Shown here: piece by piece, positions 8,114-16,173 of the stretch
Position numbering within the stretch: position 1 is the first letter of the stretch
How the letters are laid out: each line of letters begins with the position of its first letter
Assembly: GCA_963761755.1 (NCBI GenBank)
Contig: CAVXIC010000026.1
Coordinates: forward strand, 62,001 to 126,000
Length of the DNA: 64,000 bases
Reading direction: 5' to 3'
From: CAJXVA01 sp963761755
Lineage (GTDB): Bacteria; Myxococcota_A; Polyangia; Nannocystales; Nannocystaceae
Notes under the pieces: generated by a model
What the model was told of the DNA's origin: nothing
Databases searched by the model: none
Seen by the model: only the letters and a program-made list of their open reading frames with translations
Made by a program: the position numbers and the translations under genes

Positions 8114-9520
8114 GTGAAGACACGCTTCATCGGAGTCCTGGTCCCGTTCGCGCTCGCGGCGTGCGATGGCGCCGCGAGCCAGCCGCAGAGCACGACGGAC
8201 CGGCCGCCCATCGCAGAGATCCACAACGGATCCGAAGCCGGCAGCTGCCAGTGGCCGAGCACGGTCGCGCTCCTGAGATCCGATGGTCCGTTCTGCTCCG
8301 GTACGCTGATCCACCCGCGCTTCGTGGTGACGGCCGCCCACTGCATCGACGACGGTCAAGTTCCCGACGCCATCGGCTTTGGCGAGAACGGCCACGCGCC
8401 GGAGCGATCGGTCGGCGTGCTCGGCTGCACCAACAATCCGCTGTACTACTCCGAACCGTACGTGGACATGGCGATTTGCGAGCTCGCGACGCCCGTCGTC
8501 GACGTCCAGCCCGTCCCGATTGCGTTGGGTTGCGAGCTCGATGGCCTGCAGCCGGATTCGATCGTGCAGATCGTCGGCTATGGCAACGAGCAGAGCTACT
8601 TCAACGAGTTCGGGGAGTTCGTCTACGGCGAGGGCATCGGACCCAAGCGCTTCACGCCACAAGCGGTCTACGAGGTCCGGGATGAGGCGGAAGAGGTCGA
8701 CCTCGTCGGCGTCGACGCGTTCTCGAGCGCATGCCACGGGGACTCAGGTGGCGGAGCGTTCATGCAGCTGGCCGATGGTTCTTGGAGGCTCGTCGGTATC
8801 GCGCAGAGCCTCTATGTTCCACCGGACGAGGTGCCCGCAGGCGAGACTTCGACGGGCGGCACCACCGGCAGCACCACCGGCGGCACGTCCACCGGCACCG
8901 GCGGCACGTCCACCGGATCGTCCTTCATCGATCCGACGAACGGAGGCGCCCCCTTCGCGGTGTGCGGACCCGGCACCACCTACACCCTGATCGCGCCGCA
9001 GATGGCGTGGCTCGAGCAAGTCATGGAGCTCGACGCGTCTGCGTGCTTCACCCCCACCGGGGACTGGGACCCCGGCCCCGCATGCACGCCGTTTCCGATG
9101 CAGCTCGACCAGAGCGTCGGTACCTGGGCCGACGGATGCGCGGGGGCCCTGGGTGGAGAGCCACAGTGCGGCGAACTCGTCCCCGCGCCGGAGGGATCGA
9201 CCGGAGAGGACCCGGACACGGATGGGACCACGACCGGCGGCGAAGGGACCGAGACGACCTCCGGCACCGAGGGCGGAAGCACGGGCTCGACCACCGACGG
9301 CCCACCTCCTCCCGATGCGTCCACCGGCGACGCGCTCGCGCCCGGGAGCACGAGCACGGGCGGTGACGCGGAGGCGGACGCTGGGGAGCGGGACGCATCC
9401 GGCTGCGGGTGCACGAGCAGTGAGGACGCGGGAGCGCTCCCGATGCTCATGGGCCTGTTCTTCGTGGGTCGACGCCGTCGGCGACGCTCACCGAAGCGGT
9501 TTCACAGCGCGCCGTCGTAG
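8114..9520 (+). CDS. Surface S1 (trypsin-like) protease with MYXO-CTERM tail
   Basis: A 468-aa exported serine protease. A short signal peptide ends at a lipobox-like Cys (ALAACDG). The catalytic triad is visible: H76 in VVTAAHC, D118 in DMAICEL and S211 in HGDSGGG. Thr/Gly/Ser-rich linkers interrupt and follow the protease fold. The C-terminus has a Cys-Gly-Cys motif (ASGCGCTSSEDAG), a short hydrophobic segment and a run of Arg, the MYXO-CTERM plan that anchors and is then processed at the myxobacterial surface. The last 19 bp overlap the PTPS-like gene on the other strand. It interrupts the biosynthetic gene set and may not belong to it. Confidence 0.9.
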   Translation: MKTRFIGVLVPFALAACDGAASQPQSTTDRPPIAEIHNGSEAGSCQWPSTVALLRSDGPFCSGTLIHPRFVVTAAHCIDDGQVPDAIGFGENGHAPERSVGVLGCTNNPLYYSEPYVDMAICELATPVVDVQPVPIALGCELDGLQPDSIVQIVGYGNEQSYFNEFGEFVYGEGIGPKRFTPQAVYEVRDEAEEVDLVGVDAFSSACHGDSGGGAFMQLADGSWRLVGIAQSLYVPPDEVPAGETSTGGTTGSTTGGTSTGTGGTSTGSSFIDPTNGGAPFAVCGPGTTYTLIAPQMAWLEQVMELDASACFTPTGDWDPGPACTPFPMQLDQSVGTWADGCAGALGGEPQCGELVPAPEGSTGEDPDTDGTTTGGEGTETTSGTEGGSTGSTTDGPPPPDASTGDALAPGSTSTGGDAEADAGERDASGCGCTSSEDAGALPMLMGLFFVGRRRRRRSPKRFHSAPS

Positions 9521-9900
9521 GCCGCCCAGGCGACGTGCGACTCGTGCAGGGTGACCTTCATCGACGCGAGCCCATCCGACCCAGGCCCGACCACGCCCGA
9601 GTCGATCTTGGCCTTCATCCGGTCGAAGATGACCTTGGCCAAGGCTTCGGTCGTGGTGTTCACGCCTTCGAACTCCGCCATCTCGTCCAGGTTGCGGTAG
9701 GCGTAGTCGGCGACGATCGCTTTGAGCGCGTCGGAGGCCCGACCGATGTCCACGACGAGGCCGTTGGGATCGAGCTGCGGCCGGCGGAACTCGACGTCGA
9801 CGACATAGGTTGCGCCGTGCAGGCGTTGTGCGGGCCCGAAGACGTCTCCGCGAAAGCTGTGGGCGATCATCACGTGGTCGCGAACGCAAACGGTAAACAT
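9502..9900 (-). CDS. 6-pyruvoyl-tetrahydropterin synthase / QueD-like protein with an altered zinc site
   Basis: A 132-aa protein of the tetrahydropterin synthase fold. The first His ligand (AHSF, H14) and LHG (H28) are present, but the usual HGH pair reads HGATY, so the third zinc-ligand His is Ala, and the catalytic Cys of canonical QueD/PTPS is not seen between them. The C-terminal acid/His segment VTLHESHVAWAAY is intact. It may therefore catalyse a different step on a dihydroneopterin- or carboxy-tetrahydropterin-like molecule. The gene lies 7 bp from the zinc-type dehydrogenase gene on the same strand. From memory, HGAT-type relatives occur in actinobacteria next to similar dehydrogenases; this was not verified. 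Confidence 0.82.
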   Translation of the reverse strand: MFTVCVRDHVMIAHSFRGDVFGPAQRLHGATYVVDVEFRRPQLDPNGLVVDIGRASDALKAIVADYAYRNLDEMAEFEGVNTTTEALAKVIFDRMKAKIDSGVVGPGSDGLASMKVTLHESHVAWAAYDGAL

Positions 9901-9907
9901 GGGGCCC

Positions 9908-10879
9908 TCAGTAGCAGATTCGGTGGCAGAGGACCTCGGCCGCGGGATCCGCCACGCGCGCCATCGTCGCTGGAAGGTCGCTGAACGCAGACTCGCCCGA
10001 GATCAACGCATCGAGGGCATCGACCCGGAGCAGCTTCAAGGCCGTGTCGAGGCGGCGGCCGTAGCTCCAGCGAGGCACACGGTCCGGCGGAAGACCACCG
10101 ACCTGAGACGACACCAGCTGCACGCGCCCGGGATGAAACCCCGCGCCCAGTCGGATCGACACCGGGCGATCTCCGTACCAGCTCAGCTCCACCACGCGCG
10201 CGTGGTCTCCCGCAGCGTCGAGCGCGGTCTGTAGCCCGGCACCGCTCGCGCTCGCGTGAAAGACGACATCCGCCCCCTGCCAGGCCCGATCCGGCATGGC
10301 GAACTCCACCCCGAGCGTCGTGGCGAGGTCGGCTCGGCGCTCGTTCACGTCGACGAGCTGAACGTTCGTACCTGGAATCCCCCCGCACAGGTAGGCGACC
10401 AGTGAACCGACCACTCCGCCCCCGACGACGACGACTCGGTCACCGGGCCCCACGCGTCCATCCCACGTCGCATTGAGGGCGGTCTCCATGTTCGCTGCGA
10501 GCACGGCGCGGCGTGGCGGCAGACCGTCCGGAAGGTCCCGGACCGCATCGGTCGGGACGCACACCCAGCTTTGATGGGGATGCAGACAGAACACGCGACG
10601 TCCGGCGCCCTTGCCGTCGACCACTTCGCCGACGAGGCAGTAGCCGTACTTGACCGGAAGTGCCAGCGAGCCGTCCTGGTGAGGGACTCGCATTCGCTCG
10701 TATTCGCTCTTGGGGACCTGACCATGAAAGACGAGCGACTCCGTCCCTCGGCTGATGCCGGTATAGAGCGTGCGGAGGCGTACCTCCTGGGCTCCGGGAG
10801 CGGGAACCTGCACCGACCGCAGCTCACCTCGCCCCGGTGCGATGGTCCAAAACGACTCTGCCGTGATGGGGACGGACAT
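9908..10879 (-). CDS. Zinc-type medium-chain dehydrogenase/reductase
   Basis: The 323-aa protein has the MDR fold: an N-terminal GroES-like half with ISRGTESLVFHG and LPVKYGYCLVGEV, then a Rossmann nucleotide-binding motif VVVVGGGVVGSLVA near the middle. It likely oxidises an alcohol or reduces an aldehyde or ketone with NAD(P)H. The classical structural-zinc Cys cluster is not visible and catalytic-zinc ligands are doubtful. The start at 10879 (MSVPIT) is preferred; a start at 10936 would run over the divergent gene. The PTPS-like gene follows 7 bp downstream, so they form a two-gene operon acting on the same pathway. Confidence 0.82.
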   Translation of the reverse strand: MSVPITAESFWTIAPGRGELRSVQVPAPGAQEVRLRTLYTGISRGTESLVFHGQVPKSEYERMRVPHQDGSLALPVKYGYCLVGEVVDGKGAGRRVFCLHPHQSWVCVPTDAVRDLPDGLPPRRAVLAANMETALNATWDGRVGPGDRVVVVGGGVVGSLVAYLCGGIPGTNVQLVDVNERRADLATTLGVEFAMPDRAWQGADVVFHASASGAGLQTALDAAGDHARVVELSWYGDRPVSIRLGAGFHPGRVQLVSSQVGGLPPDRVPRWSYGRRLDTALKLLRVDALDALISGESAFSDLPATMARVADPAAEVLCHRICY

Positions 10880-10907
10880 GCTCGAGCACCCTATCACCCG
10901 CGGTATG

Positions 10908-11531
10908 ATGCTCGTGGTGCAGGCGTCACCAACCACGCGAGTCGAGGCGTACCTCGGATCGATCCCTGGAGGCCTCGATGGTCACCCGGAGGCACAGGTC
11001 AAGTTCTCCGTCGTCGACGGGTGGCTCGACGGGTACGATCCCCTCCAGCTCCGCGGTCTCCTGCCGGCGCCCGTTCAGGCGTATGTGGGACACCGCGTCC
11101 CGGTCACCCGGTGGATCCCCGAAGTGCATGCGCACGTGGTCTACCTGGCCCTTCGCGATCAGTACTTCGCAACCGACGCGGATTTCATCGCCGAATCGTT
11201 CAGTCGCAACCGGGCGCTCTTCCAGCGCCCCATCTACCGCGTCTTGTTGCGGATGCTGTCCGCCATTCGCATCGGACAAGGTGCTGCGCTCATGCACGCC
11301 CAGCTGCACCGCGGCACCTCATTGGACGTGAGCCCCACCGACGACCGCTGGACCGTCACCCTGCGTCACCCTGCGCACCTCATTCCCGAGCTGATCGGCC
11401 ACTGCTACGGCACCTCCTTCCGAGCCGTGCTGGAGATGAAGGGCGCCACGTCGATCGAAGTCTCGACGATCGTGTCCACACCGACGGAGCACACCTACTC
11501 CATCGCGTTCGAGAGCGCGACAATGTCCTAG
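10908..11531 (+). CDS. DUF2378/TIGR02265-like protein, tandem paralogue 1
   Basis: A 207-aa soluble protein without signal peptide or membrane segment. It shares its whole length with the next gene: AYLxSIPG near the N-terminus, RPIYRVLxR in the middle and HLIPxLxxxCYGT near the C-terminus. Size and pattern recall the TIGR02265/DUF2378 family known as paralogous sets in myxobacteria, but this is an uncertain recognition. Function unknown. It is divergent from the dehydrogenase gene with only 28 bp between the starts. The start at 10908 is one of several close ATG/GTG codons; a GTG at 10914 fits the second copy about as well. Confidence 0.7.
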   Translation: MLVVQASPTTRVEAYLGSIPGGLDGHPEAQVKFSVVDGWLDGYDPLQLRGLLPAPVQAYVGHRVPVTRWIPEVHAHVVYLALRDQYFATDADFIAESFSRNRALFQRPIYRVLLRMLSAIRIGQGAALMHAQLHRGTSLDVSPTDDRWTVTLRHPAHLIPELIGHCYGTSFRAVLEMKGATSIEVSTIVSTPTEHTYSIAFESATMS

Positions 11532-11554
11532 CAGATTCGGATACTCTGCCGGCG

Positions 11555-12163
11555 GTGGAGGATTCACCGATCGCGTGCGTCCAGGCGTACCTCGACTCGA
11601 TTCCCGGGCGGCTCGCAGGCTATCCCGAGACGCTGGTGAAGTACTCGGTCCTCGACACCTGGCTCGAAGGACACGACCTCACAGCGCTCGCGCTCCAGAT
11701 GCCGGGCTCGCTTCACTACCTCTTCGAGCCCGGTTTTCCCGTGAGCAAGTGGGTCCCCGAGGTTCACGCCATGGTCACGTATCTGACCCAGCGAGAGCTC
11801 TTCTTCGACAGCGACGACGCGTTCGTTGCCGACGCGCTCGAACGCAACATCAAGCTGTTTCGCAGGCCCATCTACCGGGTGTTGGTGCGCTTGATCTCGA
11901 TGTCGCTCGCGGCGCAGGGACCCGCGCGGGTCTACTCGCAGATGCACCGAGGGACCGAACTCGCGGTGATCGCAGCGCCCAACGCGTGGACCGTGAAGCT
12001 CACCCATCCACCCCACCTGATTCCTGCCCTGCTCGCGCGCTGCTACGGCACGGCCATGCGGGCAGCGATCCTGGAGAAGGGCGGCACGAACGTCGAGGTC
12101 GTGTCGCTGTCCACGACGCCCGAGCAGATGGTCCACGAGATCAGGTTCGACACGTTTCGCTAG
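11555..12163 (+). CDS. DUF2378/TIGR02265-like protein, tandem paralogue 2
   Basis: A 202-aa soluble protein that aligns end to end with the preceding gene, at roughly 40-45 percent identity by eye, and follows it after 23 bp. The GTG at 11555 (VEDSPIACVQAYLDSIPG) gives an N-terminus matching the neighbour. Conserved blocks are YPETLVKYSVLDTWLEG, RRPIYRVLVRLIS and PHLIPALLARCYGT. No catalytic motif was recognised; the family's role is unknown. A head-to-tail pair of diverged copies suggests old local duplication with both copies under selection. It could also be another myxobacterial paralogous family. Confidence 0.7.
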   Translation: MEDSPIACVQAYLDSIPGRLAGYPETLVKYSVLDTWLEGHDLTALALQMPGSLHYLFEPGFPVSKWVPEVHAMVTYLTQRELFFDSDDAFVADALERNIKLFRRPIYRVLVRLISMSLAAQGPARVYSQMHRGTELAVIAAPNAWTVKLTHPPHLIPALLARCYGTAMRAAILEKGGTNVEVVSLSTTPEQMVHEIRFDTFR

Positions 12164-12195
12164 CAGCCGAGGACTGCGGCGCGGTACCCTTCGGC

Positions 12196-13233
12196 GTGCG
12201 CTGTTTCCGTCCTGGGGCTCCGGGGAGCGTTCTCCTGCTCGTCACGGGGTGGTTCGCGGCCTCGGCCTGCAGTCAGGGAGAAGGCACCGCGGGCACCCTG
12301 CCCTTCGGCGGTGAGACCCTCGCGACGTCCAGCACGCCGACGTCGGGGTCGACGGGGTCCGCCGACGGAAGCGATGCAGACTCGAGCTCGGCAACTGCGT
12401 CCGCCGGAACGATCGACCCCGTCACCGGACCCGCCGACTCCAGCGACGGAAGCGACAGCACCGGGGCCTCGGTGCCCGGCTGCGGAAACGGGGTGGTCGA
12501 GCCCGGCGAAGCCTGCGACACGGGCGGCGAGTCGCCCCGCTGCAACGACGACTGCTCCATCGCCGCGTGCGGAGATGGCATCGTCAACGCCGCCGCAGGC
12601 GAGACGTGCGACGATCAGGGCCCCAGCCCCACCTGCAACGCTGACTGCACCGTGCCTGCGTGCGGGGATGGAGTGGTCGACGCGGGAGAAGTCTGCGATG
12701 GGGACGGCGCGGGCACGCCCGGCGCGACCGCGGTCTGCGACCTCGACTGCACGGCTGCGGAGTGCGGCGATGGGGTCCTCAACATGTTCGCGGGCGAGGC
12801 CTGCGACGACATGGGCGAGTCCGCAACCTGCGATCTCGACTGCACCGCGGTCCAGTGTGGGGATGGCATCACCAACTCCCTCGCCGGCGAGACCTGCGAA
12901 GGCATCGGCACCGCAGATTCGCCCTGCGTGAACTGCTCCTTGCCCGCGTGCAATCCGGATCCGGTCGCGGCCGCGCTGGCGGCTTGCGGCGCGCACTGGA
13001 TGAACTGCGTCGAACAAAACGGCGGCGTGGTCGGCTTCGACGATCCGCTGTTGGTCGGGTCGAACTGCGGCCCTCCGACCAGCGCCTGGCGCTTCTACTG
13101 CACCGTGAACGAGCCGGGCACGGCCAACTACAACTGCTCGGCCTGCACGGTGGGCCAAATCCTCGCCCCGCACGACCCCTGCAGCTGCAGCGCAGGGACG
13201 TCGCCGGTCCAGGGCTCGTTCTGCACGCCCTGA
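12196..13233 (+). CDS. Lipoprotein with tandem Cys-rich CGDG repeats
   Basis: A 345-aa exported protein starting at GTG 12196. It has a hydrophobic signal with a lipobox-like Cys (FAASACSQ), a Ser/Thr/Gly/Asp linker of about 70 residues, and then five tandem units of about 30-35 residues of the form CGDGxxxxxAGExCDD...CxxDC. These are the DUF4215-like Myxococcus cysteine-rich repeats found in surface proteins. The last 100 residues form a separate Cys-rich domain (HWMNCVEQN, CSACTVGQIL). Probably a structural or adhesive cell-surface protein; no enzyme motif is visible. It is followed 55 bp later by an outer-membrane protein gene. Confidence 0.8.
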   Translation: MRCFRPGAPGSVLLLVTGWFAASACSQGEGTAGTLPFGGETLATSSTPTSGSTGSADGSDADSSSATASAGTIDPVTGPADSSDGSDSTGASVPGCGNGVVEPGEACDTGGESPRCNDDCSIAACGDGIVNAAAGETCDDQGPSPTCNADCTVPACGDGVVDAGEVCDGDGAGTPGATAVCDLDCTAAECGDGVLNMFAGEACDDMGESATCDLDCTAVQCGDGITNSLAGETCEGIGTADSPCVNCSLPACNPDPVAAALAACGAHWMNCVEQNGGVVGFDDPLLVGSNCGPPTSAWRFYCTVNEPGTANYNCSACTVGQILAPHDPCSCSAGTSPVQGSFCTP

Positions 13234-13288
13234 GCACCCCGACCAGGCGCATTCCGACTTGGCTCGCGCATTGCACAGGTGAGCGCGC

Positions 13289-13954
13289 ATGCCTTCGTTC
13301 ACCCTCCCCAGCCTCGCCCTTGGTTTTGCCGCTGCCTCGGCAGTGGCGCTCGTAGCGGCGCCCGCAGAGGCCGCCCCGGCCCGCGAAGGCGCGCAGATCG
13401 AGGGTCTGATCGGCGGCTCCAACTGCCTGCCTGGCCGGGCCGAGTGCTCGCCGGACAATGACACCCTCTCCGGAACGACGCGCGGAGCGGTCGGCGGAGG
13501 CGCGCTGGTCGGCTGGCGTGCGCTCCGCTGGATGACGCTCGGCGTCGCGTACCGCGGCGGCATGTTCCGACCGGACTACGAGCTGGACTACGCCAACGCC
13601 TACACGCGTGGGGCGCAGCACTCCGTCTTCGCCGTGTTTCGGCCCACGATCCCGATCTGGCGCCTCGATCTCGGTGTCAACGTCGCGCCTGGCTACTCCC
13701 GCCAGATCTTCCGTTATGACAACGGAGACCAGGACTTCACCCAAGGCTTCTCGTTCATGACCGGTCCGGTGGTGGACGTCTACCTCACGGATCGCTTCTT
13801 CCTCGGCTTCGAGGCGGACTTCATCTTCAATGCGCACAAGGACGTCTGCAACCGGCGCGGCAGCAGCACGGCCTGCGTGCGCTACGAAGAGCGCTACCCC
13901 AACCCAGTCCACCAGGCGATCTACGGGCTGCACATCGGCTTCAACGTCAACTGA
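13289..13954 (+). CDS. Outer-membrane beta-barrel protein
   Basis: A 221-aa protein with a clear signal peptide (cleavage near AEAAPA), then alternating aromatic/hydrophobic strands separated by Gly/Asn turns, such as MTLGVAYRGGMF, LDLGVNVAPGYS and YGLHIGFNVN. The C-terminus ends in an aromatic-rich strand, as expected for barrels of the OmpA/OMP_b-brl type. About eight strands are possible. Two Cys near the N-terminus (NCLPGRAEC) and two later (VCNRRGSSTAC) could form disulfides in extracellular loops. Function unknown; it is not a TonB receptor. Confidence 0.75.
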   Translation: MPSFTLPSLALGFAAASAVALVAAPAEAAPAREGAQIEGLIGGSNCLPGRAECSPDNDTLSGTTRGAVGGGALVGWRALRWMTLGVAYRGGMFRPDYELDYANAYTRGAQHSVFAVFRPTIPIWRLDLGVNVAPGYSRQIFRYDNGDQDFTQGFSFMTGPVVDVYLTDRFFLGFEADFIFNAHKDVCNRRGSSTACVRYEERYPNPVHQAIYGLHIGFNVN

Positions 13955-14044
13955 GTGAGCGTCCCCGAGCGCGCGCGTACGCTCGACTGCGCGCCTCGGC
14001 ACGACGGCCGACGCGCCCTGAACCTCCGCGGCGCTGGGCCGAGG

Positions 14045-15535
14045 CTAGAGGACCGAGGGAACCGCGATCCCGAAGACTCCTAGGCACATCTCGTCGAGCG
14101 TCTCCTCGCCGAGCACGACGTCGACCGGCCCATCCAACCCCTGCTCTTGCAGCGCCTCGACGACATAGGGGTTGTTCATCGAGTTGTCGTACTCGCAGCG
14201 CAGGTAAATCTTGTCGCCCCCGATGGCCACCGGCAGCTGATCGAGGTCGGCGTCGTAGCTGTAGAGCCGCTGCCACTCGAAGCTGTACTGCGGCGTCTGC
14301 AGCATGCAGTCGTCGTAGCTCTCGCCCTGCATGCGGATCATCATGTCGGTGCCGACGTAGTGCATGTGCGAACCGACCGACCACACCCGCAGCTGCGGGA
14401 TGTTGGGGATCTCGAACACCATCTCCTCGACGTGCCCCTGCGCGCCGGCGGGAATGCGGAACTCCGGGGTCGGGGTTCGATCGCCATCGTTGGGCAGGAG
14501 CTCGTCCGGGTCGTTGGTGTTGCCCACCAGCTGCATCTCGCCGCGCCACGTCGGCTGCTCGTCCATCCAGTCGAGCTGCACCTGGGTCTCGCCGTCGAGC
14601 TCGGGGCCGAGCCCGGTCGGGTGGTAGTGCACGTTGATGACCACCCGTGAGCCCTGGGTCACGCGCATGCCCACGTCGGGCGGCGTCCGCATGGGAACCG
14701 AGCCCGGTGCCCACGCGCCCAGCAGCGTCCCGCCGATCGCCCCGCCGCTGCACTCGAAGTAGCCGTCCTCGCCAGCGAGCGCCTCGGACTCCCCCGTCTC
14801 GTCGAGATAGACGAGCACGTGATGCACGACCTTGTCGTTGCCCGGGACGATTTGCATGCCGTTGAAGTAGCGATCCGCATCCACTCCGGGGTCGAGACTG
14901 AAGCACAAGAACTGGTCGTTGACGCCGTCGATCGTGACATCGTTGGGGATCTGCAGCACGGTGTCGACGGGATCGAGTTCCGTATTCGGAGGCGCCGGAA
15001 GCTCGGCCGCCAGCGCGGCGTCCCCCTCGGGGGCGTTCGCGTCGGCCCACGACCGAATCATCGCGATCTCGTCGTCACTGAGCGAGATGTCGTCCTTGAA
15101 GCCATGCGGCGGTGCGCACTGTTCGGTCACCTGAGCACCCCACGGCGGCATGCTGCGCGACTCGACAGATGCCGCGATCGCACCGGCGAGCGGGGCGGTG
15201 CTCTCGTAGTCGGTGAAGGGATACGGCGCGATGCCGCCATCGGTATGGCAGCCCGAGCACCGCTCGGAGATGACAGGCGCGATGTCGGCGTGCCACGTGG
15301 GGGCATCCTCGGGCACCAGTGCACCCGAACTTCCATCGCTCGATGGCTCGGTGTCATCGCCGCCGGTGGACGTCGGCGCGCTGGTGGATCCTCCGGGGTC
15401 GGCCTCGGTTCCAGTGCCAAGCTCACCGGCGCCGGCGTCTTCACTGCAGCCCGCCACGCCGACCCAGAGCACCCCGGCGAGGGTCAAGATCGATCGTCCA
15501 TTCCAAATTCCGTCGAGCATCATCCAACGTCCCAT
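14045..15535 (-). CDS. Lipoprotein with cytochrome c motif and type-II copper monooxygenase-like domain
   Basis: A 496-aa lipoprotein. After a lipobox (VAGCSED) and a Thr/Ser/Gly linker, a heme-binding CSGCH lies at about residues 93-97 in a c-type cytochrome-like stretch. The C-terminal 300 residues carry copper-site motifs of the PHM/dopamine-beta-monooxygenase class: VVHHVLVY (238-239), NVHYHP (303, 305) and SHMHYVG (390, 392). Such enzymes hydroxylate carbon with ascorbate and oxygen; here the heme could deliver electrons. It likely acts in the periplasm or on the surface. ATG 15535 is used; 15523 is also possible. The divergent small lipoprotein gene begins 33 bp away. Confidence 0.82.
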   Translation of the reverse strand: MGRWMMLDGIWNGRSILTLAGVLWVGVAGCSEDAGAGELGTGTEADPGGSTSAPTSTGGDDTEPSSDGSSGALVPEDAPTWHADIAPVISERCSGCHTDGGIAPYPFTDYESTAPLAGAIAASVESRSMPPWGAQVTEQCAPPHGFKDDISLSDDEIAMIRSWADANAPEGDAALAAELPAPPNTELDPVDTVLQIPNDVTIDGVNDQFLCFSLDPGVDADRYFNGMQIVPGNDKVVHHVLVYLDETGESEALAGEDGYFECSGGAIGGTLLGAWAPGSVPMRTPPDVGMRVTQGSRVVINVHYHPTGLGPELDGETQVQLDWMDEQPTWRGEMQLVGNTNDPDELLPNDGDRTPTPEFRIPAGAQGHVEEMVFEIPNIPQLRVWSVGSHMHYVGTDMMIRMQGESYDDCMLQTPQYSFEWQRLYSYDADLDQLPVAIGGDKIYLRCEYDNSMNNPYVVEALQEQGLDGPVDVVLGEETLDEMCLGVFGIAVPSVL

Positions 15536-15567
15536 CCCGTGCTCGAGACTGTGCCACACTCCTGGCC

Positions 15568-16161
15568 ATGCGGGCACTGATCACCGTTGCGTTGGCCTTG
15601 CCCGCCTGCGCGGACACCCAGCCGGGCGGCCCGGAGATACAGGCCACGTCGAGCACGGCTGCGGACGAGGAGACGGCGAGTTCCGGGTCGGGCGGAGTCG
15701 TCCTCCAGGGCACCACGTCGCTGATCGACCTGGCAGCGTTCGAGAAGACGCCCCGAGACCAGGATCCGTTCGACGACCGGCCCAGCGACGTCGTCTGCGA
15801 GTTCGGCTACGGCCTCGAGGATGGCTTGTTCGAGCTCGAGAGTGACCTGTGTCGCTATGGCGGGTTCGTCCAGCCCTCGCTGGCACCCGTCCGGGTGGGG
15901 GACACCCTGGAGCTGTTGCTGCTGCACGACAACCTGGTCTCGGACGACCCCGATGCCCAGGCCCACGTGGCCATTGCGCTCGGCGATGACGTCGTCTGGG
16001 AGACCACCATCGACATCCCGGCCGAAGCGAGCTTCATCGGACCCTCGTGGACCTCGACGGTCGACGCGCCCGCCGGGACCCCCGTGCACGTTCACGTGCA
16101 CAACCACGGGGTCAACAGCTACAGGCTCACCGAGCTGACCGTGACCTACGCCGAGACGTAG
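15568..16161 (+). CDS. Small lipoprotein of unknown function
   Basis: A 197-aa protein with a very short hydrophobic signal and lipobox (LPACADT), a Ser/Thr/Glu linker and a C-terminal beta-rich region (about residues 60-197) with repeated Val/Thr/His strands (VHVHVHNHG). The His cluster could bind metal. It is transcribed divergently from the copper/heme protein with a 32-bp gap, so they may share a promoter region. No family was recognised. Its end is 12 bp from the convergent next gene. Confidence 0.7.
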   Translation: MRALITVALALPACADTQPGGPEIQATSSTAADEETASSGSGGVVLQGTTSLIDLAAFEKTPRDQDPFDDRPSDVVCEFGYGLEDGLFELESDLCRYGGFVQPSLAPVRVGDTLELLLLHDNLVSDDPDAQAHVAIALGDDVVWETTIDIPAEASFIGPSWTSTVDAPAGTPVHVHVHNHGVNSYRLTELTVTYAET

Positions 16162-16173
16162 GTCGGCCGGGCA

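Noticed and set aside
5881..8346. An 821-codon open frame on the minus strand
   Set aside because: Antisense or out of frame to RibD-type, LPG-synthase and CDP-alcohol transferase genes with clear motifs; its composition is low-complexity Arg/Ala/Gly.
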